From Chondromyces crocatus (lineage in GTDB: Bacteria; Myxococcota_A; Polyangia; Polyangiales; Polyangiaceae): a DNA stretch of 64,000 nt. Shown one piece after another: positions 8,219 to 16,978 of this stretch (positions are counted from its first letter, which is position 1; the number at the start of each line of letters is the position of its first letter). A program made the translations under genes and the position numbers. The stretch lies in contig NZ_CP012159.1 of the NCBI RefSeq assembly GCF_001189295.1, positions 8,540,501 to 8,604,500 on the forward strand, read 5' to 3'. Under the pieces are notes generated by a model. It was not told where the DNA came from. It searched no databases and was given only the letters and a program-made list of their open reading frames with translations.

Positions 8219-9016
8219 TCACTCCTTCTGGCAGTCGATGATCACGGCATGAGGCCTGAGAATGTAGGGGCGCAGCGTCTCCGGTGCGTCCCTTGCGGCG
8301 GTCGACCCGAGCGGCTTGGGGTCATGCCAATGAATGGTCCCCAGCCCTGCGGCCCGCAGCGCCGTCTCCAGCGCGGAGGCAGACCAGTACCACGCCGTGA
8401 CGCTGGCCTCGCCCTGACCGCACATCAAATCGAGCTGGACCGGACTGCCCTCGACGTAGGGAGTCTCGGACGACAGGTTGAAGCCACAAGGGCGATAATA
8501 GTCTGGCTCGATTTCATAGTCGGGGTGGATCGGCAGCGCGACCAGACGCCCCCCGGGGCGAAGCAAGCGGGCCATGCTCGCGCACATGTCGTGCAGCGCA
8601 TCCCGCGTGGTCGCATAGGGCAGGACATAGACACTCAATACGATGTCGAACTGCCCGTGTAACGAAGCGGACAGGTCCGACGTGAATTCAATCCCGACCC
8701 GTTCTTTCTCTTCCCGACGACGGGCATAGCGCATCATGCCATCCGCCTCGTCATAACCGACCACCCGCCTGGCGCCACGCGCCTTCAGCATGCGGGCATA
8801 GAACCCGGAGCCGCAGCCGAAGTCGAGCACGTCGCGCCCGGTGAGATCACCCAGGTGGTACAAAACACTCGGAATCTCTATGTCTTTTCGGAAGGGCCAG
8901 AGGGCCATCTCTTCGTAGAGGCCTGCGAGCTCGTTGAACTGGCTCGCAGCCGTGGAGGGCGCGCTTTCGTGCGCCTCGGTCAATAAGCCTTCTTGGGGAA
9001 TAGAGGTCGTGACCAT
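8219..9016 (-). CDS. SAM-dependent methyltransferase, cassette copy 2
   Basis: A 265-residue paralogue of the methyltransferase at 5418-6218. Motif I is VLDFGCGSGFYARML, with VVGYDEADGM and IVLSVYVLPY following. An in-frame ATG 30 bases upstream (9046) would add MKNHFREERF, but the same nucleotides precede copy 1 without a start codon and contain the ribosome binding site GAGAGGAG, so ATG 9016 is preferred. The shared leader shows that the duplication included the translation signals. It is coupled to the intact acyltransferase gene downstream. Confidence 0.87.
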   Translation of the reverse strand: MVTTSIPQEGLLTEAHESAPSTAASQFNELAGLYEEMALWPFRKDIEIPSVLYHLGDLTGRDVLDFGCGSGFYARMLKARGARRVVGYDEADGMMRYARRREEKERVGIEFTSDLSASLHGQFDIVLSVYVLPYATTRDALHDMCASMARLLRPGGRLVALPIHPDYEIEPDYYRPCGFNLSSETPYVEGSPVQLDLMCGQGEASVTAWYWSASALETALRAAGLGTIHWHDPKPLGSTAARDAPETLRPYILRPHAVIIDCQKE

Positions 9017-9266
9017 AAACCGCTCCTCTCGGAAGTGATTCTTCATCCATGATGCGCCCCATTAACCAGGACGCAAGGGCGGTCTGCAAAATTTTGATTT
9101 TCATGCGTGCCCGACAACAAATCGTCTTATCACCTCACACCACGACGGCGCCCTACCGAAAGGAGTACCGTCGCCCTCCCGCCCTGCTGGTACACTGCCG
9201 CGTCACGCGGGAGCACGGCACGGAAGCACGTCGGGCGAGGGGCGACGCTGGTAGTCTCCTCACCCC

Positions 9267-10298
9267 ATGCTGCACCGGAAACACGTAGAGGAAGCGGGCG
9301 CCACGCTCGGCCTGTCCCCATCCGGGCATCACTTCGAAGGACGCGTCGACGGCGTCCGGGTGAGCATGACCGATCGTCCGCCGCCCGCCGAGAAGACGGT
9401 GTTCCAGCTGGATGGCTGGCTCGATCCTCCTCTCGACCTCGGCCTGTCCATGCGACGTCGGGTGATGGTGCTGCACCGACGCAGCCGCTTCTCCACCGGC
9501 AACGAGGATCTCGACGACGAGTTCTCTCTGAAAGCCGACGAGAGAGCGCGCGTTGGCGAGCTGTTCACGCCCGCCTTGCGCAGGCAGCTCGTCGCCATGC
9601 ACCGAGCATCCTACGACATCCGCCTGACGGATCGCGGCTGCACCCTGACGCTGCAGACGGGCGTCGGCATCGACACCGCCTGGCTCATCCAGGCCACCCG
9701 CGAGGTCGTCCGCACCGTGGACCTCCTGGAGGCGGCCCGCGCCTCGCTCGGCCCCGCCACCTCTCTCGCCACGCACGCCTCGGTCCTCGGCGCCCTCGCC
9801 GCGACCCACGCCATGGCGTTCACCACCACCCCGCTCACCTTGCAAGGCGCGCTCGACGGAGGCCCCCTCCACGTCGGCACGACGCGCTCCCTGCGCGGTC
9901 GACACCACCTCGCCCTGCAAGCGCAGTTCGAGACGACGCTCGGCCTCGGCCTCTTCGTCCGCCGGCGACGCCTGCACGACAGCCTCCACCGCGTATTCGG
10001 GGCCCAGGTGGTCCGCACGGGCGACGCCGCCTTCGACAAGCGCTTCCGCGTCCACGCCGACCCCACCCAGGCGGAGCGCCTCTCCGCCACCTTCGATCCT
10101 GCGGTGCGCGAAGCCTTGCTCACCCTCGACGAGCGGCTCGGCCCCGTGTTCGTGGACGACACGGCGGTCCGCGTCGCCCCGATCCCCTCCACCGTCCCTC
10201 CAGCCGCCGTGCGCGAGGCCCTCGAGCCTCTCGATGTGGTGCGCGCCCGCATCCTGCGCAACCGCTTGCTCGGCGGCACGTCCAGCCCTTACCGCTGA
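9267..10298 (+). CDS. Hypothetical protein with an internal duplication
   Basis: A 343-residue protein of unknown function without signal peptide or membrane segments. Two parts resemble each other. Residues about 60-120 (MRRRVMVLHRRSRFSTGNED, LDDEFSLKADERARVGELFT, PALRRQLVAM) and about 230-300 (LFVRRRRLHDSLHRVFGAQV, FDKRFRVHADPTQAERLS, FDPAVREALLTLD) share the pattern RRR, TG(N/D), D/F-D-x-x-F, D, L, PAxRxxL. It looks like a tandem pair of the same fold. The gene stands alone, divergent from the methyltransferase cassette. Codon use matches the genome, so it is probably a native lineage-specific gene. Confidence 0.65.
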   Translation: MLHRKHVEEAGATLGLSPSGHHFEGRVDGVRVSMTDRPPPAEKTVFQLDGWLDPPLDLGLSMRRRVMVLHRRSRFSTGNEDLDDEFSLKADERARVGELFTPALRRQLVAMHRASYDIRLTDRGCTLTLQTGVGIDTAWLIQATREVVRTVDLLEAARASLGPATSLATHASVLGALAATHAMAFTTTPLTLQGALDGGPLHVGTTRSLRGRHHLALQAQFETTLGLGLFVRRRRLHDSLHRVFGAQVVRTGDAAFDKRFRVHADPTQAERLSATFDPAVREALLTLDERLGPVFVDDTAVRVAPIPSTVPPAAVREALEPLDVVRARILRNRLLGGTSSPYR

Positions 10299-10329
10299 CG
10301 GACGTGAGGGGATACGGGGCGCCCCTCAT

Positions 10330-10397
10330 CACCGCGGGCCATTCGTCACCGCGGGCCATTCGTCACCGCGGGCCATTCGTCACCGCGGGCACGCCGG
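10330..10397. repeat. 17-bp tandem repeat, 4 copies
   Basis: The unit CACCGCGGGCCATTCGT occurs perfectly three times (10330-10380), and a fourth copy at 10381-10397 diverges after CACCGCGGGC. It lies just downstream of the gene ending at 10298. Being 17 bp, it shifts frame and is not coding. Confidence 0.85.
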
Positions 10398-10491
10398 TCC
10401 GTGGGGCCCTCGCTCGTCCGTGGGGCCCTCGCTCGTCCGGGGGCCCTCGCTCGTCCGTGAGGGTCCTCGCTCGTCAGTGAGGCCCCCGCTC
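10397..10491. repeat. 18-20-bp tandem repeat, 5 copies
   Basis: The unit GTCCGTGGGGCCCTCGCTC is perfect twice (10397-10434), followed by three variants of 18, 20 and 19 bp. The last overlaps the final codons of the minus-strand gene ending at 10474. It abuts the 17-bp repeat directly, so two unrelated minisatellites sit head to tail between convergent genes. Confidence 0.8.
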
Positions 10492-11313
10492 GGCCACCGT
10501 CCACGTCCGCTCGCCGAGCCGCAGCTCCACCGACCGCGGATGGTGCTTCACCGAAAGGCCCTCCAGGGGCACCTCCCGCATCGCAGAGAACTGCACGGCC
10601 CCGGCGGCAACCATGTACCCGAGCCAGATTGCGCCCGCGTCCACCTGGAGCTCCGCGACCTCTCCGCACGCGCGGCAGACGCAGGTGAGCCTCCTCAGCG
10701 CGGGCACGTACGCAGCCTTGTGGGCGAGATACTCATGGGCAGGCGTGCTCTCGTGGCAGCTCGGACAGGGAATCGTCGCAGCAGTCATCGGATTCTCTCC
10801 TGGGCTCGAACAGGGTCGGATCCCGGTGTCCGTGATGGTCGTGTCCGCCACCGGGAAAGGATCGGTCACGATCTCGGGCAAGCCGCCGCTGGTGTACCCA
10901 CCGCGGCGAAAGTGGGCGTTGGCCCCGCGCTCCGCGCCGCTCGGTAGGCGGGCCCGGTAGCGCAGCGGATGGTGCACGTCGACGCGGTAGATCGGTTCGT
11001 TCCACGTCGAGGCTGGGATGCCCAGGCTTCGCTCCAGGTGGTGGAGCCCGTTCCCGCACGACGCGAGCAGCCAGTCCATGCCCGCACGCGTCGTGATGAA
11101 CTGCCCCGAAGGATCACCGAGGACGTCGCGCCCGGCGACGAAGCTCCAGTAATGCCGCGCAGGCAGCAGGAACGAGCCTCCGTTCCGGAAGTCCTCCAGG
11201 TGGAGCGTCACGCCGGCACGCGGCGGCTCGAACTCCAGGCGTCGAGACGCGACGACGGCCTCGACCGCTCCACGAGCGCGCCCGGATGATGCCCACCCGC
11301 TCCGGACATCCAC
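10474..11313 (-). CDS. Unknown protein with C-terminal CxxC zinc-ribbon-like part; possibly two genes in one frame
   Basis: An open frame of 279 residues from GTG 11313, preceded by GAGGTGGGGG. The first ~175 residues include GQFITTRAGMDWLLASCGNG, IYRVDVHHPLRYRARLPSG, GANAHFRRGGYTSGGLPEIV and DPFPVADTTITDTG, reminiscent of C-terminal toxin-like modules of polymorphic toxins but not identifiable with certainty. The last 104 residues start at an internal ATG (10788) that has its own AGGAGA ribosome binding site and read CPSCHES then CVCRACGEV, two CxxC pairs of a zinc-ribbon type. Either this is one two-part protein or the 3' part (10474-10788) is translated separately. I cannot assign a function. 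Confidence 0.5.
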   Translation of the reverse strand: MDVRSGWASSGRARGAVEAVVASRRLEFEPPRAGVTLHLEDFRNGGSFLLPARHYWSFVAGRDVLGDPSGQFITTRAGMDWLLASCGNGLHHLERSLGIPASTWNEPIYRVDVHHPLRYRARLPSGAERGANAHFRRGGYTSGGLPEIVTDPFPVADTTITDTGIRPCSSPGENPMTAATIPCPSCHESTPAHEYLAHKAAYVPALRRLTCVCRACGEVAELQVDAGAIWLGYMVAAGAVQFSAMREVPLEGLSVKHHPRSVELRLGERTWTVAERGPH

Positions 11314-11636
11314 AGTATGCCCCCACCTCGCCGGTCAGCGGCGATGATGCATCCATCGCCTGGTCCCCGAGGCTGAAGATGATCCCGCCCCGAAGTCGGT
11401 CGCGCCTCGGTCGCAGTTTCCAGCGAGGCTCATGACGTCGCGCCCCCCAAGCATCACGCCCGCCGCTTGCTCTCTGCATCCGCGGTGTGACGTCGAAGGA
11501 GCGTCTCACCCACATGGTGCTCGCTGGGCTCGGCCAGAACATCTCGAAGAACCCTCGCCATGAACGGATGAAAGCAGGTGACGAAGCGGGGCAGGCCTCC
11601 GCCCGACGCCCATCGAGCGTCCGGTCACATCACCAC
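11314..11636. other. Intergenic region with no recognisable gene
   Basis: Between the unknown minus-strand gene and the conserved leader of the small lipoprotein gene. Open frames exist on both strands but lack starts with ribosome binding sites and read as Arg/Pro/Ala-rich sequence. I see no hairpin or repeat. Confidence 0.4.
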
Positions 11637-11874
11637 TGCCTGCATCCACGCGGCGGCAGTGCTCGGGTCATTCACGTATCGACTTGCCTCCAAGCGGCGG
11701 CACTCCGCTCCCGCTGGGCTCACGAGATCCCCCAGATCCCGGGGGGAAAGCTGCCTGGCCCGTCACCTGCAGTTCCGGAGCTGCGTCCTGGATCGTCTTT
11801 CGCACGGCGAGGTGCCTCACTGGCGAGACCCCTCGCGTGGGATGGATGATGCCGACGAACCTCGGAGGTTCATC
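11637..11874 (+). promoter_or_regulatory. Leader region conserved with 12880-13112
   Basis: From TGCATCCAC-like sequence to the start codon, this ~238-bp stretch aligns with the upstream region of the second small lipoprotein gene. The best part begins at TGGCCC 11756-11761, which lies 119 bp before the ATG here and 118 bp before it in the other copy. The ribosome binding site GGAGG and the sequence ATCATGATGCA are also shared. The reading frames relative to the downstream genes differ between copies, which argues for a non-coding leader or promoter. Confidence 0.55.
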
Positions 11875-12306
11875 ATGATGCATCTGTCGAAGATGGCCGG
11901 TCTCATGGCCGTTCTGGCCCTCGGCGTGGCATGCGGCAGCGAGGGACCGGAAGATGACGTGCTTCTGGACGAGGACAGCGGGGGAGATGGACTCGCTCCG
12001 ATGACGGCCCCCGCGGACAGCCAGACGCCGAGCGAGGTCGCGGAGAGCGAATGCCTCCTCCTCGACACCAGCAAGACCTACTCCGGCAGCGCCTTCGGAT
12101 CGAACGGCGACGACACGTACCCCCTCGATGGCAGGCCCATCGCCCGCGTCGAACTCAATCGTACGATCGGCTGCGGTCGGCTTTTCTGTGTTGGACGCGG
12201 CAACGCGACCATCGCGAGACAGGACAGCGAAGCCGTCGTCGTTCATTACTGGCATGATCTGGGCACCCGGCTGGAGTATCACCTGAGGGTCTGGGTCCAG
12301 TGCTGA
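11875..12306 (+). CDS. Small exported protein, paralogous N terminus (probable lipoprotein)
   Basis: A 143-residue protein starting MMHLSKMAGLMAVLALGVAC. The signal ends in GVAC, an imperfect lipobox, followed by an acidic stretch (GPEDDVLLDEDSGGDG). The mature part has four cysteines (SEC, IGCGRLFC, WVQC) and a beta-rich look (TKTYSGSAFG-type strand, VVHYWHDLGTRLEYHLRVWV), suggesting a small disulfide-bonded secreted domain. GGAGG lies 6 bp before the ATG. The N-terminal 20 residues and the upstream leader are homologous to the gene at 13113, whereas the mature domains differ. Function unknown. Confidence 0.7.
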   Translation: MMHLSKMAGLMAVLALGVACGSEGPEDDVLLDEDSGGDGLAPMTAPADSQTPSEVAESECLLLDTSKTYSGSAFGSNGDDTYPLDGRPIARVELNRTIGCGRLFCVGRGNATIARQDSEAVVVHYWHDLGTRLEYHLRVWVQC

Positions 12307-12879
12307 TGCGCCGTCCGCCGGCCTTTCTCTGCCCGTCGAATTCGCACGCCAGGGGCTACCCCCGACGCCCGACCGAGCAAAGCGCATCGTGACTCCACCA
12401 CGCGCCCTCCACGCGGAAATTCCGGGCGCCTCTTCGCCGTCTCAGGCTCGAAGCGCTGAGCCCGGAAAGAGACGAAATTCCCGGCCATGATGCAGGGCGT
12501 GCCTCCCGTGGACGCCCATGGCCTCGGGCGCAGCGCGACGATCTCATCTCCTCCAGACATCCCTCTTCTCGGCGTGGGCATCCCTGCCCCCATCGCCAGA
12601 CCACTCTGCCCCCTGTCAGACCAAGGGAAAGAGAGGCCAGGGGCGCCGAGCGCACGGCATCGACCGGCCAGAGCATGATGAGTCAGAATCTGCTCGACGA
12701 GACGAACTGATTGCGGATGAGCATGACGTGTCGATCTCGAAATGGCCGGAGGTCATGAAGAAGACGTCCTCTCGACCTCTGCAATCCCCCAGCTCTCCAT
12801 CTCACTCAGCGACGAGAGGACGCCTCGCCAGCGGCGCCCCTGCCCCCTCGACCCAGGAATGCCTCGCGTCGTGACCTGG
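12307..12879. other. Intergenic region with no recognisable gene
   Basis: A stretch of about 570 bp between the first small exported-protein gene and the leader of the second. Open frames are short and protein-unlike on both strands. I see no convincing hairpin, tRNA or repeat in it. Confidence 0.4.
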
Positions 12880-13112
12880 AGGTGCATCCACCTGGATGCA
12901 GGGCAGCGCGTCACGTCGCCATCGAGTGCGTCCCTTCGGAGGCACCTCACCGCGCGGCACAGCGAAATGGCGCGTGTCCCGTGGGGCCTCTCATTGGCCC
13001 GACGTCTGCAATCTCGGAGCAGTGTCCTGGCTGGTTCACGCCGCGACGTCACCCCTCACTCCCGAGAGGGACCGAGCGCGTCGAGCGACGCCAGGCAGCA
13101 CGGAGGATCATC
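12880..13112 (+). promoter_or_regulatory. Leader region conserved with 11637-11874
   Basis: Second copy of the ~235-bp leader. It shares GCATCCAC near its start, the TGGCCC block at 12995-13000 with GTCCTGG downstream, CCTCACT, and the GGAGG-N6-ATGATGCA translation start. Divergence is higher in the 5' half. Conservation over this length with no shared reading frame suggests transcriptional or RNA-level control common to both exported proteins. Confidence 0.55.
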
Positions 13113-13595
13113 ATGATGCACGCATGGAAGATCGGTGGTTTCACGATGGCGCTCGCTCTCGGTGTTGCTTGCGCGAGTGAGCCGCTCGACGAGAGCGACG
13201 CCGATCCCGGCAGCGACGAGGCGAAGAGCGGCGCCGCGACGGCCGATGTGCTGAAGCTGCGCCTCACTCCCGCCGAGGGAGAACCGGACGCCGCGCTACT
13301 GACGGAGCCGGGCAACGGTCCACGCGCAACGCAACCCCTCGCCCTTCTCGAGGACGAGCTGGACGATGGCGCAGGGGGAGGAGAGGAACCGAGTCTCGAA
13401 GGAAACAACAAGTGCAATCTCACCTGCACTGTGACCAAATCGATCGAGGCTGCATATTGCCCTGACTCGGTGTCGGGCTACGGAGAGAGCGGCTGGTTCC
13501 GAGGGTGCCGCACCGCTTGCCGTCGTGCTCGGGACGACGCTCAGAGCCACCTCGGCGTGGGATGCAATGTCGGTCAGTGCGCAGAGAGCTGCTGA
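13113..13595 (+). CDS. Small exported Cys-rich protein (paralogous N terminus)
   Basis: A 160-residue protein starting MMHAWKIGGFTMALALGVAC, a signal ending in the same imperfect lipobox GVAC as its neighbour. An acidic/Ala-rich linker (about residues 25-100) precedes a compact C-terminal domain with eight cysteines in 62 residues: KCNLTC, AYC, RGC, TAC, VGC, GQC, ESC. The even number and spacing suggest four disulfides. Start at 13113 has GGAGG 6 bp upstream. It shares signal sequence and leader with the gene at 11875 but not the mature domain, as if one export and expression cassette had been joined to different payloads. Function unknown. Confidence 0.72.
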   Translation: MMHAWKIGGFTMALALGVACASEPLDESDADPGSDEAKSGAATADVLKLRLTPAEGEPDAALLTEPGNGPRATQPLALLEDELDDGAGGGEEPSLEGNNKCNLTCTVTKSIEAAYCPDSVSGYGESGWFRGCRTACRRARDDAQSHLGVGCNVGQCAESC

Positions 13596-13622
13596 CAGCA
13601 CACCGGATGGCGGTGAGCTCCC

Positions 13623-13671
13623 GGGCCAGAGGTCGCGTGCATTCGGCACAGCTCCTCCCGACCTCTGGCCC
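13623..13671 (+). terminator. 13-bp inverted repeat downstream of the Cys-rich protein gene
   Basis: GGGCCAGAGGTCG at 13623-13635 pairs perfectly with CGACCTCTGGCCC at 13659-13671, with a 23-nt loop. It begins 28 bp after the stop codon. No T-tract; likely the terminator of the small exported-protein gene. Confidence 0.6.
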
Positions 13672-13814
13672 CCCTCCGGGCCTCCCGGCCGGCGGTCGTC
13701 ATCCACCTGATGCCACCCCACGATTCTGTCTCGTCCGGACCTGGGCGCACCGGGCGAGACATCCATGCCCCCGCTCCTTGACGGCGCTGCCGTCCCGCTG
13801 TCAGACCGAGATCG

Positions 13815-15167
<1,353 letters not shown>

Positions 15168-15244
15168 CCCGACGCCCCTGAAGGCTCACGACCAGGCGCC
15201 CGCGTGGCGCGTTGCTCCAGGTGGAGCGCAGCGAAGCCACCTCG

Positions 15245-16978
15245 TCACGAGCTGGGTGGGGGCGACTTCAGGAACAGATCGACGACCTCCGCTTCCGAGA
15301 GCTGACGCCGGTACAGCGCGACATCGGCGAGATCCCCCGCGAAGAAGCCGCCTTCGGAGGACGAGCGCCTGCCTACCCGGAGCGGCGCCTCGCTGTCGAG
15401 TGACCTGGGTCGATCGGTCGGATCGAACGCGCCCGCAGGCCGACCATCGATGTAGAACACCCCGCCATCAATCTCGTTCCGTCGGATCGCCACGACGACA
15501 TGGTGCCAGGCACCATCCGCGACGAAGCCCGACGACCGGTAGTTCGAGTAGGCCCAGCACGATGACCCGACACATTTCGTCGCTCGATCCCGATCGGCGA
15601 GCTGCACCCCGAGGTTCCCCTGCTGCAAGTAGAACGAGAAGCCCCGCACACGGCCCTCGTGCTCGTCACGTTTGTCCACGAGGACGCTGGTCTGGCCCCG
15701 CGCGTTCGTCCTGATCCAGGCAGCGATCGAAAAGTCCCCTCGCCCCACGTCGAGCGCCTCGCCCGAAGGCACCTCGACGAAGTCGCTCTCCCCGTCGAAG
15801 TGCAGCGCCCCTCTGCGGCCAGGGACCGGACTCGGACCGTAGCGCTCGGCGCCCCCTTGCCCGATAGCGACATCACCGACCTCGACGCGGAGCGCCTCGC
15901 CGAGCGGGTAGAAGGCATCGACCCCCCCTGACGGCGACGAGGCGGTCACGCCAGAACACGCCCCTCCCAGCAAGCCCGCAGCCAGCAAAGGCACGGCCTT
16001 GAGGAGACGAGCACGCCGCCCCCTCTCGGGCGCCAGAGCAGCCTCGATGGCCACAGCGACCTCGTTCGCCGTCGGTCGGCGAGCCGGGCAGCGCGCGAGG
16101 CACGCGCTCGCTATCCGGGCCAGCGCATCCGCCAGCCCCCTCCCCGTCGGTGATGACGGCCTCCCGTCCTCTCCGAGCCGGAGCGCGCGCGTCGAGGCGA
16201 AGGTCGCCCCGGCCAGCGGCACCTTCCCGTCGAGCATCTCGTGGAGGATCAGCCCCAGCGCATAGACGTCACACGCAGCAGAGACGGGCGCACGATCGAG
16301 CTGCTCGGGCGCAGCATAGCGGTGCGTCATCCACGCCGGCGCGCTGGTCGTGGTGTCCTGCTCGTCCCAGAGCGCCTTGGCGATCCCGAGATCGAGGATG
16401 ACCGGGCTCCCATCCCCGCGGAGCCGCACATTGCTGGGCTTCAGATCCCGGTGAATCCCCCCGACCGCATGGATCGCCGCGAGCCCTTGCGCGAGCCCGA
16501 GCGCGATCCGCCCCACGGTGTCCACGGGCAGGCGCAGGCTCCTGCTCCGATCCATCGACGCGCGCAGCGAAGGCCCTTCGACGAGTTCGAGGACCATGAG
16601 CGGGAGGCCCTCGTGCCACACCAGCCCGTCCGAACGGGGGCACACCACGTTCGGCGCAGGTCCCGCAGCGCTCACCCGCACGAGCAGCGCAAGCTCACGG
16701 TGCTCGAACCGATGGAGAGACCGGGCGTTCATGGCATGCGCCGGTCGCAACCGCTTCAGCGCCACGCGACACGAACTTCCCGGCTGCCCATCCCATGCCG
16801 TGAACACCTCGCTGAACGCCCCATCGCCGAGCTGGGCGTCGACCACGTAGCGCCCTGCCACGACCTCACCAGGCGCCAGCGCGCGCCCTCGGTCCTCGGA
16901 CCACGGCCTGCATACCTCGCCGTCGCGCCACGGCTCCTGGGCCGCAGCCGGCCCGTGGCCAGCCTCATCGGGTGGCAT
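15245..16978 (-). CDS. Membrane Ser/Thr protein kinase with C-terminal LamG/concanavalin-like domain
   Basis: 577 residues. Kinase domain about 40-315: Gly loop LGDGAFSEV, Lys75, HRDLKPSN with D178, and DLG at 196-198 instead of DFG. A single membrane segment lies at about 326-340 (VPLLAAGLLGGACSG). The outer part, about 350-577, is a LamG/laminin-G-like jelly roll (ALHFDGESDFVEVPSG, FSIAAWIRT, WHHVVVAIRR, VFYIDGRPAG, ALYRRQLSEAEV), typical of carbohydrate or protein binding. ATG 16978 is chosen over 17017 because GGAGGGG precedes it; it then overlaps the upstream kinase gene by 14 bp. It probably senses an external ligand and phosphorylates internal targets. Confidence 0.88.
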   Translation of the reverse strand: MPPDEAGHGPAAAQEPWRDGEVCRPWSEDRGRALAPGEVVAGRYVVDAQLGDGAFSEVFTAWDGQPGSSCRVALKRLRPAHAMNARSLHRFEHRELALLVRVSAAGPAPNVVCPRSDGLVWHEGLPLMVLELVEGPSLRASMDRSRSLRLPVDTVGRIALGLAQGLAAIHAVGGIHRDLKPSNVRLRGDGSPVILDLGIAKALWDEQDTTTSAPAWMTHRYAAPEQLDRAPVSAACDVYALGLILHEMLDGKVPLAGATFASTRALRLGEDGRPSSPTGRGLADALARIASACLARCPARRPTANEVAVAIEAALAPERGRRARLLKAVPLLAAGLLGGACSGVTASSPSGGVDAFYPLGEALRVEVGDVAIGQGGAERYGPSPVPGRRGALHFDGESDFVEVPSGEALDVGRGDFSIAAWIRTNARGQTSVLVDKRDEHEGRVRGFSFYLQQGNLGVQLADRDRATKCVGSSCWAYSNYRSSGFVADGAWHHVVVAIRRNEIDGGVFYIDGRPAGAFDPTDRPRSLDSEAPLRVGRRSSSEGGFFAGDLADVALYRRQLSEAEVVDLFLKSPPPSS

